A stretch of DNA of 64,000 nucleotides from UBA11891 sp003533785 (lineage in GTDB: Bacteria > Bacteroidota > Bacteroidia > Flavobacteriales > Flavobacteriaceae): assembly GCA_949511625.1 (NCBI GenBank), contig CATFEX010000011.1, positions 1 through 64,000 on the forward strand, read 5' to 3'. The notes below the pieces were generated by a model. The model was not told the origin of the DNA. It worked only from the letters and a program-made list of their open reading frames with translations, and did no database searches. Numbering within the stretch: the stretch's first letter is position 1; each line of letters starts with the position of its first letter. Positions 17,572 through 27,061 of the stretch are shown here, in pieces. The translations under genes and the position numbers were made by a program.

Positions 17572-19209
17572 TCAATTGGTGAGATAGCCATTCTGTCGAT
17601 ATAAATCAATATAGTATTGATCGAGTTCTGGACTGTCTTTGTATTCCAAACGCATTTCAGCTAGCTTTTCTTTGAGTTCTATGACAACCTCTGTGTATGC
17701 GGGATCCGAAATAACATTATTTATTTCTTGTGGATCTTCTTTTCGATCATAGAGTTCCCATTCATCTACATCATAATAGAAGTGAGCGAGCTTGTAGTCT
17801 TCTGAGACCAAGCCATAATGGCGCTTTACCATATGAACTGCTGGATATTCATAATAATGATAATACACAGCATCACGATTCCATTTTTGGGTTTCTTCTT
17901 CTTCTGAGAACAGCAGCGGTTTAAGGCTTTTTCCTTGCATGTCTTTGGGAATTTCAATCTGAGCGAGGTTCAATAGAGTGGGAGCATAGTCGAGATTTTG
18001 GACCATCTCTGTCACAATTTGTTCGCCTTGGATTTTTCTTGGCCATCGAATAATAAGAGGGGTTTTGAAGGATTCATCATAAATGAAACGTTTGTCAAAC
18101 CATCCGTGTTCTCCGAGATAAAAGCCTTGGTCGGAAGTATAGATAACAATAGTGTTTTCTGAAAGACCCGATTGATCCAAATAATTCAAAACCCTTCCGA
18201 GGTTGTCATCAATAGAGGATATCGTAGCCAAATAGTCCTGCATATAACGCTGGTATTTCCATCGCATTTTTTGTTGATCTGTCATTTTCGGCCATTGGGT
18301 TTCAAATTCAGCATTAATACGATCCAAGGTAGGTTTGTAGAGGGCTCGTTGTTCCAGAGTAGCTCGGTGATAGGGGCCGTAGAACCCATTCTCGAATTCA
18401 TTTACAGATGGCTGAACTTGATCGCCCATTGCGGTGATTAGTTCGGGTCGGATTTTGCTATCGTGGCTGTACATCATATGCTTTAACAAATTCATTTCTG
18501 CCGTTTTGGCTGCACTCCCGCGCCCTTTGTAATCATCAAAAAGAGTGGCGGGTTCAGGAAAGGTTTTTTGAGTAAATTCAGCAAATTTGTCGGCACGAGG
18601 CCACCATGGTCTGTGGGGTGCCTTGTGAAGATACATTAGCATAAAAGGGGTGTCATCCTGAGCCTCTCTTTCCAGCCAATCCAAAGTCAAATCTGTAATT
18701 ATATCGGTGGCATAACCCTCAATTCTTACAGTGTCTTGTTCCGTAGTTATAAAATCTGGATTGATATAATGTCCCTGACCCGGTAATATTTTAAATTCAT
18801 CTACTCCTTTGGGAGAATTACCAAAATGAAGTTTGCCAAACATGGCTGTTTTGTATCCCGCTTTTTTAAATAGCTGTGGAAAAGTAGTTTGGGTAGTGTC
18901 AAACGGAAAACGATTATCTACTTTTCCATGGAGATGGGTGTGTTTTCCAGTAAGGATGGTAGCGCGAGACGGCGCGCAAATGGAATTGGTCACACTCGCA
19001 TTGGTAAATCGGATACCTTCTTTTGCTAGGCGATCGATGTTTGGAGTTTGCAGAAGAGAATCGTGGTAAGCACTAATGGCTTGGTAGGCGTGATCATCGG
19101 ACATAATGAACAAGATGTTGGGTTTTGTAGTATCCTTGATTTTAGGGGAACAGCCTACAAAAAGAAGAAACATTCCTGCGATAAGTCTTAATGGGAGTTG
19201 TATAATCAT
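17572..19209 (-). CDS. Sulfatase (S1 family) lipoprotein, second copy
   Basis: A 545-residue S1 sulfatase, different from the one at 8511-9950. It has a lipoprotein signal ending in LLFVGC20, a metal site MSDDH (36-40) and the formylglycine motif CAPSR at 78-82. Further blocks are MFGKLHFG, KAPHRPWWP and YTSDQGFYLGEHGWFDKR. The last is typical of iduronate- or choline-type and other exo-sulfatases with a C-terminal sub-domain. It acts outside the cytoplasm on sulfated glycans. It is divergent from the BNR-propeller gene (103 bp between starts). A formylglycine-generating enzyme must be encoded elsewhere. Substrate specificity is not predictable by eye. Confidence 0.92.
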   Translation of the reverse strand: MIIQLPLRLIAGMFLLFVGCSPKIKDTTKPNILFIMSDDHAYQAISAYHDSLLQTPNIDRLAKEGIRFTNASVTNSICAPSRATILTGKHTHLHGKVDNRFPFDTTQTTFPQLFKKAGYKTAMFGKLHFGNSPKGVDEFKILPGQGHYINPDFITTEQDTVRIEGYATDIITDLTLDWLEREAQDDTPFMLMYLHKAPHRPWWPRADKFAEFTQKTFPEPATLFDDYKGRGSAAKTAEMNLLKHMMYSHDSKIRPELITAMGDQVQPSVNEFENGFYGPYHRATLEQRALYKPTLDRINAEFETQWPKMTDQQKMRWKYQRYMQDYLATISSIDDNLGRVLNYLDQSGLSENTIVIYTSDQGFYLGEHGWFDKRFIYDESFKTPLIIRWPRKIQGEQIVTEMVQNLDYAPTLLNLAQIEIPKDMQGKSLKPLLFSEEEETQKWNRDAVYYHYYEYPAVHMVKRHYGLVSEDYKLAHFYYDVDEWELYDRKEDPQEINNVISDPAYTEVVIELKEKLAEMRLEYKDSPELDQYYIDLYRQNGYLTN

Positions 19210-19312
19210 TTTTGGAATTTATCTTGTCTGAATTTACAAAAAACAAGCTAAAGATTGGGGGGCCTATTGAATTACATCAAGGAATAGTATATTGCTTGTA
19301 AAATGAAAAGAG

Positions 19313-22300
19313 ATGGATATGAGAAGAATAATTCAGTTAGGTGTTTTATTTACGGTCAGTTTGAGTTTTGGGCAGTTTTCAACGGCTCTTATGAAGGAAA
19401 TGAAACCGCGAAATATTGGGCCAGGAGGGATGAGTGGAAGAATTACAGCGATCGATGTAAACCTTCAAAATCCAGATATAATTTACGCTGGTGCTGCCTC
19501 GGGGGGGGTCTGGAAATCAACCAGTGGCGGAATCCGTTGGACTTCTTTGTTCAATGATCAAATTACGGCATCAATTGGTGCGATTGCTATCCAACAATCG
19601 AATCCCGAAGTAGTTTGGGTGGGGACGGGAGAAGGCAACCCTAGAAATAGCCTCAATGGCGGATATGGAATTTTCAAATCCTTAGACGGAGGGCAAACTT
19701 GGCAAAGCATGGGCCTTGAGAAGACCCGTCATATTCACCGGATACTAATAGACCCTCAAAACCCAAATACCGTTTATGTTGCTGCCATTGGATCTCCTTG
19801 GGGTGAACATCCTGAGCGAGGGGTGTATAAAACGACGGATGGGGGAATACACTGGAAGAAAATTTTGTTTGCGAATCTCAAAACAGGAGCAGCAGACTTG
19901 GTAATGGACCCCAGTAATCCCAATAAGTTAATTGCAGCACTGTGGGAACACAAACGCGATCCTTGGTTTTTCAAATCAGGAGGAAAGGGAAGCGGACTCT
20001 TCATCACCCATGATGGTGGAGACCATTGGAAACAGATCACACAGCAAGATGGGCTTCCCGAAGGCGAATTGGGACGAATAGGACTGGCTATTGCCCCAAG
20101 CGATACCCAACGCGTTTACGCCTTGATTGAAGCAAAAAAGAACGGATTCTATCGGTCCGACGATGGAGGACTGCATTGGAAATTAGTCAATGAGGAAGAA
20201 GAAATTGGAAACCGCCCCTTTTACTATTCCGACATTCGAGTGGACCCCCAAAATGAAAACAGAATTTACTCGATTTTCACCTATGTTAATGTTTCAGAAG
20301 ACGGAGGTAAAAGTTTTAAAGAGTTGATGCCTGCCTATAATGTAGACAATGGAGTACACCCCGATCACCACGCATGGTGGATTCACCCCAAGGATGGCAG
20401 TTTTATGATTAATGGGAACGATGGAGGACTTAATATAACTCGCGATCGCGGCAAAAATTGGCGTTTTGTAGGAAATATTCCTGTTGGCCAATTCTACCAT
20501 ATCAGTGTGGATATGGACTATCCGTATAACGTCTATGGTGGTATGCAAGACAATGGCTCTTGGAAAGGACCCGCCTATGTTTGGCGTGATCAAGGAATAC
20601 GAAATGCCTACTGGCAAGAAATTTTATTTGGCGATGGCTTCGATGTTGTTCCCAACGAATCCAATTCTCGATTTGGTTTTGGGATGAGTCAGCAAGGAAG
20701 TGTCTCACGTTATGATGCAGAAACCGGAGATAATTATTCAATTAAGCCCACGCATCCAGATCCTAATATATTACTTCGATTCAATTGGAATGCGGCCATT
20801 GCTAAAGATCCATTCAATGCTCAAACGCTGTATTTTGGAAGTCAATTCGTTCATAAGAGTCAAGACGAAGGCCTCACTTGGCAAGTCATTTCACCAGACT
20901 TGACCACCAACGATAAAAGCAAACAAAAACAAAGCGATAGCGGTGGTTTAACCTTAGATGCCACTGGAGCAGAAAACCACTGCACCCTTCTTGTTATTGA
21001 ACCCTCCCCCTTGGAAGAAAATATGTTGTGGACAGCTTCGGACGACGGACGTGTTCATTACACTCAGGATGGCGGAAATACTTGGATAGAGGTCACCAAA
21101 AATCTGAAAGGACTGCCTCAAGGAAGCTGGATTCCTCAAATTAAAGCCTCTCCCTATCAAAAAGGCGCTGCCCTCCTAGTGGCCAATGACTACCGGCGTT
21201 TCAACTATACCCCCTATGTATATCGAACAACAAACTATGGTAAAAACTGGGAACGAATTGTCGATGCACAGGATGTGTCTAGCTATGCGTTGTCAATTAT
21301 TCAAGATCCCCTGTCTCCCAATTTATTTTTCTTGGGAACGGATGACGGTTTGTATCTGTCGTTGGACGGAGCCAAGAGTTGGGAGAAAGTAAAAGCCGAT
21401 TTATTCCCTACGGTTTCCACCAAAGATCTGGTGATCCACAAGCGCGAACCCGATTTAATCATTGGGACCTTTGGACGCGCTGCTTGGGTACTTGACGATA
21501 TTGAACCCCTTCGCCAAATTGCTAAAAACCCGAAACTGATAGAACAAGCCTTGGTCTTGTTTAACGCTCCTACGGCCTATCATGCTGCTTACCAACAGCC
21601 TTCGGGAACTCGTTTTGGAGGCGATGCAATATATAATGGTGAAAATCGCCCAGAAGGGGGACGTTTTACTTTCTATTTCAACCCAGATTCTAATGGAGAC
21701 AAGAAATTAAAATTGGAAATGCAGTTGTTCAGAAATGAAGAACTAGTCAAAACTTTGACCCGAGAGCAACCTAAAGAAAAAGGAATTTATCGATGGATTT
21801 GGGACCTGTCGGAAGAGGCCGTGGATCGACCAAAACGAGAAGACGATGATTCCGATGATGATGATGAAGACGAGGAAAGAAGTGGAAAGCCTGTTTTGCC
21901 CGGGACCTATTCCGTGGTATTGACTAATGGGACAATCCACTCCAAAGCCAAGATTGATGTAGCATTAGACCCTAGAGTGGAAGATTCAGAAGCGGCCTTT
22001 AAAGTACGATATGAAGCATTGACCCAATTGGAGAAAATGACCGCACTTGCCGCAGAAGCGGTTCAACAAGTTCAAAATAGCCAAAAAGAGGTGAAAGCTT
22101 TTATTCAAAGATTGAAAGCACAAGAAGTAGATGATAGTCTAAACAACACCTCCTCTGAGATTCTAAAAAAATTAGAAGCACTTGAGGCTTTATTTTTAGG
22201 GAAAAAAGACAATCGGCAAGGGATTGTTCGCAACCCTACTCCACATGCGATGACACGTATATACAGAGCGGCTTACTACGTTCGAACACGCCCCAAAGGG

Positions 22301-22465
22301 ATCACTGATACCGAGAGACAATTAATCGCCAAAGCTGAAAATCAATTGAAAAATGCACTGGAAATGGTGAATGCTTTTTATGCAAATAACTGGGATTCTT
22401 TCAGTACGGTAATGGAAAAACTACCGCATCAAGAAAAAACAGAATTAAAAACGTTTGATTGGTAG
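19313..22465 (+). CDS. Secreted VPS10/sortilin-like BNR beta-propeller protein
   Basis: A 1050-residue secreted protein with a short signal peptide (cleavage probably after FGQ near residue 21-23). Most of it (~30-740) consists of BNR/sortilin-type propeller blades with repeated motifs such as GGVWKST-GG, KSLDGGQTW, YRSDDGGLHW and TQDGGNTW. The tail (~740-1050) has an Ig-like domain and a helical part, linked by a striking acidic run at ~840-853 (about 12 Asp/Glu). Such proteins are often labelled glycosyl hydrolase in databases, but no catalytic motif is visible. An ATG 6 nt downstream (19319) is an equally good start. The true function is unknown. Confidence 0.8.
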   Translation: MDMRRIIQLGVLFTVSLSFGQFSTALMKEMKPRNIGPGGMSGRITAIDVNLQNPDIIYAGAASGGVWKSTSGGIRWTSLFNDQITASIGAIAIQQSNPEVVWVGTGEGNPRNSLNGGYGIFKSLDGGQTWQSMGLEKTRHIHRILIDPQNPNTVYVAAIGSPWGEHPERGVYKTTDGGIHWKKILFANLKTGAADLVMDPSNPNKLIAALWEHKRDPWFFKSGGKGSGLFITHDGGDHWKQITQQDGLPEGELGRIGLAIAPSDTQRVYALIEAKKNGFYRSDDGGLHWKLVNEEEEIGNRPFYYSDIRVDPQNENRIYSIFTYVNVSEDGGKSFKELMPAYNVDNGVHPDHHAWWIHPKDGSFMINGNDGGLNITRDRGKNWRFVGNIPVGQFYHISVDMDYPYNVYGGMQDNGSWKGPAYVWRDQGIRNAYWQEILFGDGFDVVPNESNSRFGFGMSQQGSVSRYDAETGDNYSIKPTHPDPNILLRFNWNAAIAKDPFNAQTLYFGSQFVHKSQDEGLTWQVISPDLTTNDKSKQKQSDSGGLTLDATGAENHCTLLVIEPSPLEENMLWTASDDGRVHYTQDGGNTWIEVTKNLKGLPQGSWIPQIKASPYQKGAALLVANDYRRFNYTPYVYRTTNYGKNWERIVDAQDVSSYALSIIQDPLSPNLFFLGTDDGLYLSLDGAKSWEKVKADLFPTVSTKDLVIHKREPDLIIGTFGRAAWVLDDIEPLRQIAKNPKLIEQALVLFNAPTAYHAAYQQPSGTRFGGDAIYNGENRPEGGRFTFYFNPDSNGDKKLKLEMQLFRNEELVKTLTREQPKEKGIYRWIWDLSEEAVDRPKREDDDSDDDDEDEERSGKPVLPGTYSVVLTNGTIHSKAKIDVALDPRVEDSEAAFKVRYEALTQLEKMTALAAEAVQQVQNSQKEVKAFIQRLKAQEVDDSLNNTSSEILKKLEALEALFLGKKDNRQGIVRNPTPHAMTRIYRAAYYVRTRPKGITDTERQLIAKAENQLKNALEMVNAFYANNWDSFSTVMEKLPHQEKTELKTFDW

Positions 22466-22498
22466 AAATCAAGTAAGAGATAGGCAGGCACAATATAC

Positions 22499-22792
22499 CT
22501 AGGCCAAAAGGGATTGTACTTTCATAGCGAGACCCATATCTCCCCCAATTTTGATCTGGCCACCCATTACAGCCATCATCGGATTGAGTTCGCCGTCTCG
22601 AAGTTTTTCCAATACGGATTGACTCACAGTAATGCTACAATTAGCTTCTTTATCCTCTGAAGTGGTTTGATTTTCAGCCCCAGTTCCGTCGATAAATACA
22701 ATGGTGTCATCTACAACAAATTTTAGCGTTCCACCAATAGGACTGGCATTATCGGCTCTCTGTTTTAATTGGTCAAATACGTCTTGATTCAT
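22499..22792 (-). CDS. SCP2 sterol-binding domain protein
   Basis: A 97-residue single-domain SCP2 protein that should bind fatty acyl chains or acyl-CoA in the cytoplasm. The family core is seen as GTLKFVVDD, ITVSQSVLEKLRDGELNPMMAVMGGQIKIGGD and MGLAMKVQSLL. I chose the ATG at 22792 rather than the one 21 nt further upstream because the upstream codon lies inside a TAnnTTTG promoter element (22811-22818). It is divergent from the beta-oxidation operon, which fits a role in carrying acyl-CoA substrates to those enzymes. Confidence 0.85.
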   Translation of the reverse strand: MNQDVFDQLKQRADNASPIGGTLKFVVDDTIVFIDGTGAENQTTSEDKEANCSITVSQSVLEKLRDGELNPMMAVMGGQIKIGGDMGLAMKVQSLLA

Positions 22793-22810
22793 AAAATACT
22801 TATTTGAAAT

Positions 22811-22818
22811 CAAATGTA
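22811..22818 (-). promoter_or_regulatory. TAnnTTTG promoter element of the SCP2 gene
   Basis: Minus-strand TACATTTG, an exact match to the -7 consensus, ends 18 nt before the chosen ATG. It overlaps the alternative upstream ATG at 22813 and so argues against that start. Confidence 0.45.
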
Positions 22819-22878
22819 ATAAAAAAAGTGACGAGGTGTCATATTTTTTATATTTTAGCCTACACCAAAAAAAAATCC

Positions 22879-25278
22879 ATGAGTTATCGTATCAAAAAAG
22901 TAGCCGTACTGGGTTCCGGAGTAATGGGTTCTGGAATAGCATGTCACTTGGCGAATGTTGGAATGGAAGTTGTCATGTTAGACATTCTTCCTTTCGATAT
23001 TGAGGCCAGTGAAACCAACCCGAATGTTCGTAACAAAGTGGCTAATGAGGCCCTAGCCAAAGCTATTAAATCCAAACCCGCAGCATTGTTTGACAAAAGC
23101 TATGCCCAAAGAATCACTACAGGAAATTTTGAAGATAATTTTGATAAAATTTCCGATGCCGATTGGATTGTAGAAGTTGTGGTTGAACGTTTGGATATCA
23201 AACAATCCATTTTTCAAAAGGTAGAGGCCCATCGAAAACAAGGAAGCCTGGTCAGCTCCAACACTTCAAGTATTCCTATTCATTTGCTCGCCGAAGGGCG
23301 TTCGGCTGCATTTAAAAAACACTTTTGTGGAACACATTTTTTCAATCCCCCGCGCTACTTACGTCTATTAGAGATCATACCTATTCCAGAAAGCGATCCA
23401 AAAATGATCGATTTCTTTATGGACTTTGGCGACATCTATCTAGGAAAACAAACTGTCTTATGTAAAGATACACCGGCATTTATTGCCAATAGAATTGGAG
23501 TGATGTCTGGAGTGCGTATGATGGAACTTACCCAAGAATACGGTATGACAGTGGAAGAGGTGGATGCCATCACTGGAGAATTGATTGGAAGACCCAAGAC
23601 AGCCACTTTCAAATTGCAAGACTTAGTGGGTATTGATACCGGAGAAAAAGTGACCAATTTTGTTCGAGACAACGTACAAAATGATACCTTTTTCGAAGCT
23701 TTGAAAGGGAAGGAAGACCCAAACTTCATGAGTTTTTTGGTTGATAATCAATTCTTTGGAAATAAGTCGGGCAAAGGTTTCTACGAACGCACCAAGAAAA
23801 AAGACGACAAAGGGCGCACTATAGTTAATGTATTAAATCTAGACACTCTAACTTATGCTCAAACCACACGGCCCAAGCTTCCAATCGTCAAAGAAGCCAA
23901 AGCCATTGATTTGATGTCTAAGCGATTTGCTTTTTTGATATCTGGAGAAGGTCGCGAGCATCAATTCCTACGACACTATTTTGCCTCTTTACTTTCCTAT
24001 ACAGCTGAACGGGTTCCCGAAATTGCCGATGAAGTATTTTTGGTTGACGATGCAATGCGAGCGGGCTATGTCTGGGATTATGGACCGTTTGAATATTGGG
24101 ACCTTTTGGGTGTAGCCGTGGGAATCGATTTGATTGAGTCTTGTGGATGGTTGGTACCTAAATGGGTCAAAGAAATGCAATCCAAAGGTATCGATCAATT
24201 TTACAAATTTGAAAATGGGACTAAAAAGTGTTATAGCTTGTCCAGTCAGTCTTTTGAGCCTGTGAAAAGTGCGGAAGGACTTATTATTTTAGACAGTTAT
24301 CGCGGGCAGACACCTATTATTAAAAACAGTGAGTGCACCGTGCATGATATCGGCGATGGAGTTATGTGTTTGGAGTTTACCAGTAAAAGCAATTCCATAG
24401 GAGAAGGCATTGGTAAAGCAATGGTAGAAGCGATTGAAATTGCCGAGCGGGAGCAATGGAACGGAATAGTGATTGGAAACAACGCAAAGCAATTCTCAGT
24501 AGGGGCCAACCTGATGAATGTAGGAATGCTAGCCATGCAAAATAAATTTGACGATTTGAATCAAATGGTCAAGGATTTTCAAGACATTAACATGAGAGTT
24601 CGTACCTCGAAGATCCCTGTAGTAGTAGCTACTCAAGGCTATGTATTCGGGGGCGGGTGCGAGATATCCATGCATTGCGATGCGGGTGTCTATGCTGCCG
24701 AGTCCTACATAGGCTTGGTAGAAGTTGGAGTTGGATTGATCCCTGGTGGAGGGGGTACCAAAGAATTTGCCTTGCGTGCTTCCGATGCCTTTTTTGAAGG
24801 CGATGTGAAGATCCCAACGCTGATCAGCCATTTTAAAAATATTGCTACAGCAGCCGTAGCAACTTCGGCTACGGAAGCATTCAATCTTCATTATCTCAAA
24901 GAAGGGCGGGATTTTATTTGCTACAACACACCTCGAAACATTGGAGAAGCCAAAGCGAAAGTGTTGGAGTTAGCGCCCAATTATGTACCCCCTTCCGTAC
25001 GAAATGATATTCAAGTCCTTGGGCGTGGAGGAATCAGTGCCCTTCACACAGCCATCAACGAGTTCAAATTGGGCGGCTATATGTCAGACTACGATGTTGT
25101 CATTGCCCGCCAGATTGCTCATGTGATATGTGGAGGAGATCTCACTAGTACACAAATGGTGGACGAACAATATCTTTTGGATATTGAGCGAGAAGGATTT
25201 TTGACCCTGCTGGGAAACCAAAAAACTCAAGAACGAATTCAACATATTTTAATGCATAATCGCCCCTTAAGAAACTAA
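22879..25278 (+). CDS. 3-hydroxyacyl-CoA dehydrogenase/enoyl-CoA hydratase (FadN-like)
   Basis: A 799-residue two-function beta-oxidation enzyme. The N-terminal Rossmann domain starts with KVAVLGSGVMGSGIACHLA (GxGxxG) and is followed by the dehydrogenase helical domains (HFFNPPRYLRLLEIIP; SGKGFYERTKK). The crotonase domain is C-terminal (~490-700; FGGGCEISMHCD, VGLIPGGGGTKE). This order is that of Bacillus FadN, the reverse of E. coli FadB. It carries out hydration and NAD-dependent oxidation of acyl-CoA. I chose ATG at 22879; a frame-open Met 75 nt upstream lies in an AT-rich promoter-like region. The thiolase follows after 5 nt. Confidence 0.92.
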   Translation: MSYRIKKVAVLGSGVMGSGIACHLANVGMEVVMLDILPFDIEASETNPNVRNKVANEALAKAIKSKPAALFDKSYAQRITTGNFEDNFDKISDADWIVEVVVERLDIKQSIFQKVEAHRKQGSLVSSNTSSIPIHLLAEGRSAAFKKHFCGTHFFNPPRYLRLLEIIPIPESDPKMIDFFMDFGDIYLGKQTVLCKDTPAFIANRIGVMSGVRMMELTQEYGMTVEEVDAITGELIGRPKTATFKLQDLVGIDTGEKVTNFVRDNVQNDTFFEALKGKEDPNFMSFLVDNQFFGNKSGKGFYERTKKKDDKGRTIVNVLNLDTLTYAQTTRPKLPIVKEAKAIDLMSKRFAFLISGEGREHQFLRHYFASLLSYTAERVPEIADEVFLVDDAMRAGYVWDYGPFEYWDLLGVAVGIDLIESCGWLVPKWVKEMQSKGIDQFYKFENGTKKCYSLSSQSFEPVKSAEGLIILDSYRGQTPIIKNSECTVHDIGDGVMCLEFTSKSNSIGEGIGKAMVEAIEIAEREQWNGIVIGNNAKQFSVGANLMNVGMLAMQNKFDDLNQMVKDFQDINMRVRTSKIPVVVATQGYVFGGGCEISMHCDAGVYAAESYIGLVEVGVGLIPGGGGTKEFALRASDAFFEGDVKIPTLISHFKNIATAAVATSATEAFNLHYLKEGRDFICYNTPRNIGEAKAKVLELAPNYVPPSVRNDIQVLGRGGISALHTAINEFKLGGYMSDYDVVIARQIAHVICGGDLTSTQMVDEQYLLDIEREGFLTLLGNQKTQERIQHILMHNRPLRN

Positions 25279-25283
25279 TCAAT

Positions 25284-26453
25284 ATGGAAGCATATATCAT
25301 AAAAGGCTACCGTTCAGCGGTAGGAAAAGCAAAAAAAGGAGGGTTTCGCAATTATCGCTCCGACGATTTGGCCGTGGATGTCATTCGACATTTGGTGAGT
25401 GAGGTTCCTCAATTGGATCCCACTACAGTAGACGATGTCATTGTAGGTTGTGCCAATCCTGAAGGAGAGCAAGGACTGCAAGTGGGTCGACTGATTGCCG
25501 CTCGCGCTCTGGGGAAAGAAGTGCCTGGGATCACCATCAATCGGTATTGTGCCTCGGGCTTAGAGTCCATTGCGATGGCTGTAGGAAAAATCAATGCAGG
25601 ATTTGGAGAGATTTATATTGCTGGAGGTACTGAAAGTATGAGTTTGCTCCCAATGACAGGATATAAGCTATCTCCGAGCTATCAGGCCAACCAAGACAAT
25701 ATCAACTACCATGTGAGTATGGGAGTCACCGCAGAAGCGGTGGCAGGAAAATATAACATCAGTCGGGAAGCCGCAGATTCTTTTTCGGTGGCTTCCCACA
25801 AGAAAGCCGCTCAAGCAATCGATTCTGGGGTGTTTGCAGAAGAGATAGTACCTGTGACTGTGGAAGAAGTATTTGTTGAAAATGGGCAACGAAAAGTAAC
25901 TTCACATACGGTGACTCAAGATGAAGGGGTTCGAAGGGACACTTCAATAGAGGGCTTGGCTCGTCTCCGACCGGCCTTCAAGCAGGGAGGTGTGGTGACT
26001 GCTGGCAATGCCTCTCAAACATCAGACGGTGCTGCCTTTACCCTAGTGATAAGTGAAGCCAAGATGAAAGCACTGGGCTTGGAACCGGTTGCTCGATTGG
26101 CCTCTTGTGCCGTAGGCGGTGTTGATCCGTTGTACATGGGAATAGGTCCTTGTGTAGCCATACCCAAAGCCTTGAAACAAGCGGGACTAAATCTTGCTGA
26201 TATCGAACAAACAGAACTCAATGAAGCTTTTGCAGTTCAGGCTTTAGCAGTCATCCAAGAAGCTGGCCTAAACCCCGACACCGTAAATGTCAACGGAGGT
26301 GCCATAGCCATGGGTCACCCCTTGGGCTGTACGGGAGCCAAGTTGACCATTCAATTGCTTAACGAGATGAAACGAAGGGAGCAACGCTATGGCATGGTGA
26401 CCGCTTGTGTGGGAGGAGGCCAAGGGATTGCTGGTATTTTTGAGCGATTGTAG
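25284..26453 (+). CDS. fadA: Acetyl-CoA C-acyltransferase (3-ketoacyl-CoA thiolase)
   Basis: A 389-residue thiolase of usual length, catalysing the last step of beta-oxidation, release of acetyl-CoA. The nucleophile Cys89 lies in RYCASGLESIA, the His of GHP is in NGGAIAMGHPLGCTGA (~H346), and the second Cys (C375) is in ACVGGGQG at the C-terminus. All catalytic residues are intact. It lies 5 nt after the FadN-like gene and 5 nt before a TetR gene, so a three-gene operon is likely. A biosynthetic acetyl-CoA acetyltransferase is possible but less likely in this context. Confidence 0.92.
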   Translation: MEAYIIKGYRSAVGKAKKGGFRNYRSDDLAVDVIRHLVSEVPQLDPTTVDDVIVGCANPEGEQGLQVGRLIAARALGKEVPGITINRYCASGLESIAMAVGKINAGFGEIYIAGGTESMSLLPMTGYKLSPSYQANQDNINYHVSMGVTAEAVAGKYNISREAADSFSVASHKKAAQAIDSGVFAEEIVPVTVEEVFVENGQRKVTSHTVTQDEGVRRDTSIEGLARLRPAFKQGGVVTAGNASQTSDGAAFTLVISEAKMKALGLEPVARLASCAVGGVDPLYMGIGPCVAIPKALKQAGLNLADIEQTELNEAFAVQALAVIQEAGLNPDTVNVNGGAIAMGHPLGCTGAKLTIQLLNEMKRREQRYGMVTACVGGGQGIAGIFERL

Positions 26454-26458
26454 TAGTT

Positions 26459-27043
26459 TTGAGTGTTCGGGAATCCAATAAGAAGAAAATCCGAGAAGCT
26501 CTTTTCTCCGAAGGGCTTCGTTTGTTTTCCGAAAAGGGATTGCAACAGACTACGGTCAATGATATAGTTCAATCCGTTGGAATTGCTCGTGGCACCTTTT
26601 ACAATTATTTTGATGATGTCAATAGTCTTTTTGAAGCCTTGATTCAGTCCATTAACAGCCGTATTCAAGAGGATGTAAAGGAGAAACGAAAAAAAGCAAA
26701 TTCTACTTATGACTATCTATACAGTACATTTAAAAGCTATTTGGATTTCGTATCGACTCCTCAGATGAAGCAATTCCACACCAAAAATCAAGCGGCGATC
26801 CGACAAAGTACATATCAAAGCGACACCATACGATCGGTAATTCAAGACATTAATCGCGATTTGCGCAAGGCACCCAATGTCTATGAGTTTGATGAAAACT
26901 ATGAGTTCCTTCTGCTTAGTATCATGCTGGTGGGAGCCCCACCCGAATTGTTTTTGGCGACCCAATCCTCTGCCGCTGATTTTACTAGTGAACAATTGGC
27001 TTCTTTTCTTGCCAAAACCTTTCATCGGGTGTTGGTGAAGTAA
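26459..27043 (+). CDS. TetR/AcrR family transcriptional regulator
   Basis: A 194-residue TetR-type regulator. The N-terminal HTH is typical: IREALFSEGLRLFSEKGLQQTTVNDIVQ, then GIARGTFYNYF (residues ~10-50). The C-terminal part would be an all-helical ligand-binding domain. The start codon appears to be TTG at 26459; there is no ATG early enough to retain the complete first helix. It is the last gene of the beta-oxidation operon, so it probably senses acyl-CoA or a fatty acid and controls this operon. Its end touches umuD (1-nt gap, convergent). Confidence 0.85.
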   Translation: MSVRESNKKKIREALFSEGLRLFSEKGLQQTTVNDIVQSVGIARGTFYNYFDDVNSLFEALIQSINSRIQEDVKEKRKKANSTYDYLYSTFKSYLDFVSTPQMKQFHTKNQAAIRQSTYQSDTIRSVIQDINRDLRKAPNVYEFDENYEFLLLSIMLVGAPPELFLATQSSAADFTSEQLASFLAKTFHRVLVK

Positions 27044-27061
27044 ACTACACCTTCTTCACCA
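27033..27061. repeat. Inverted repeat at convergent TetR/umuD stops
   Basis: TGGTGAAG (27033-27040) and CTTCACCA (27054-27061) form a perfect 8-bp stem with a 13-nt loop. The loop contains both stop codons, so the hairpin could stop transcription from both sides. It lacks a T-run, so it is not a standard terminator. Confidence 0.4.

Noticed and set aside
19313..22465. Calling the BNR-propeller protein a glycosyl hydrolase
   Set aside because: The repeats are sortilin/BNR-type blades and I see no catalytic acid motif; the usual database name is not supported.
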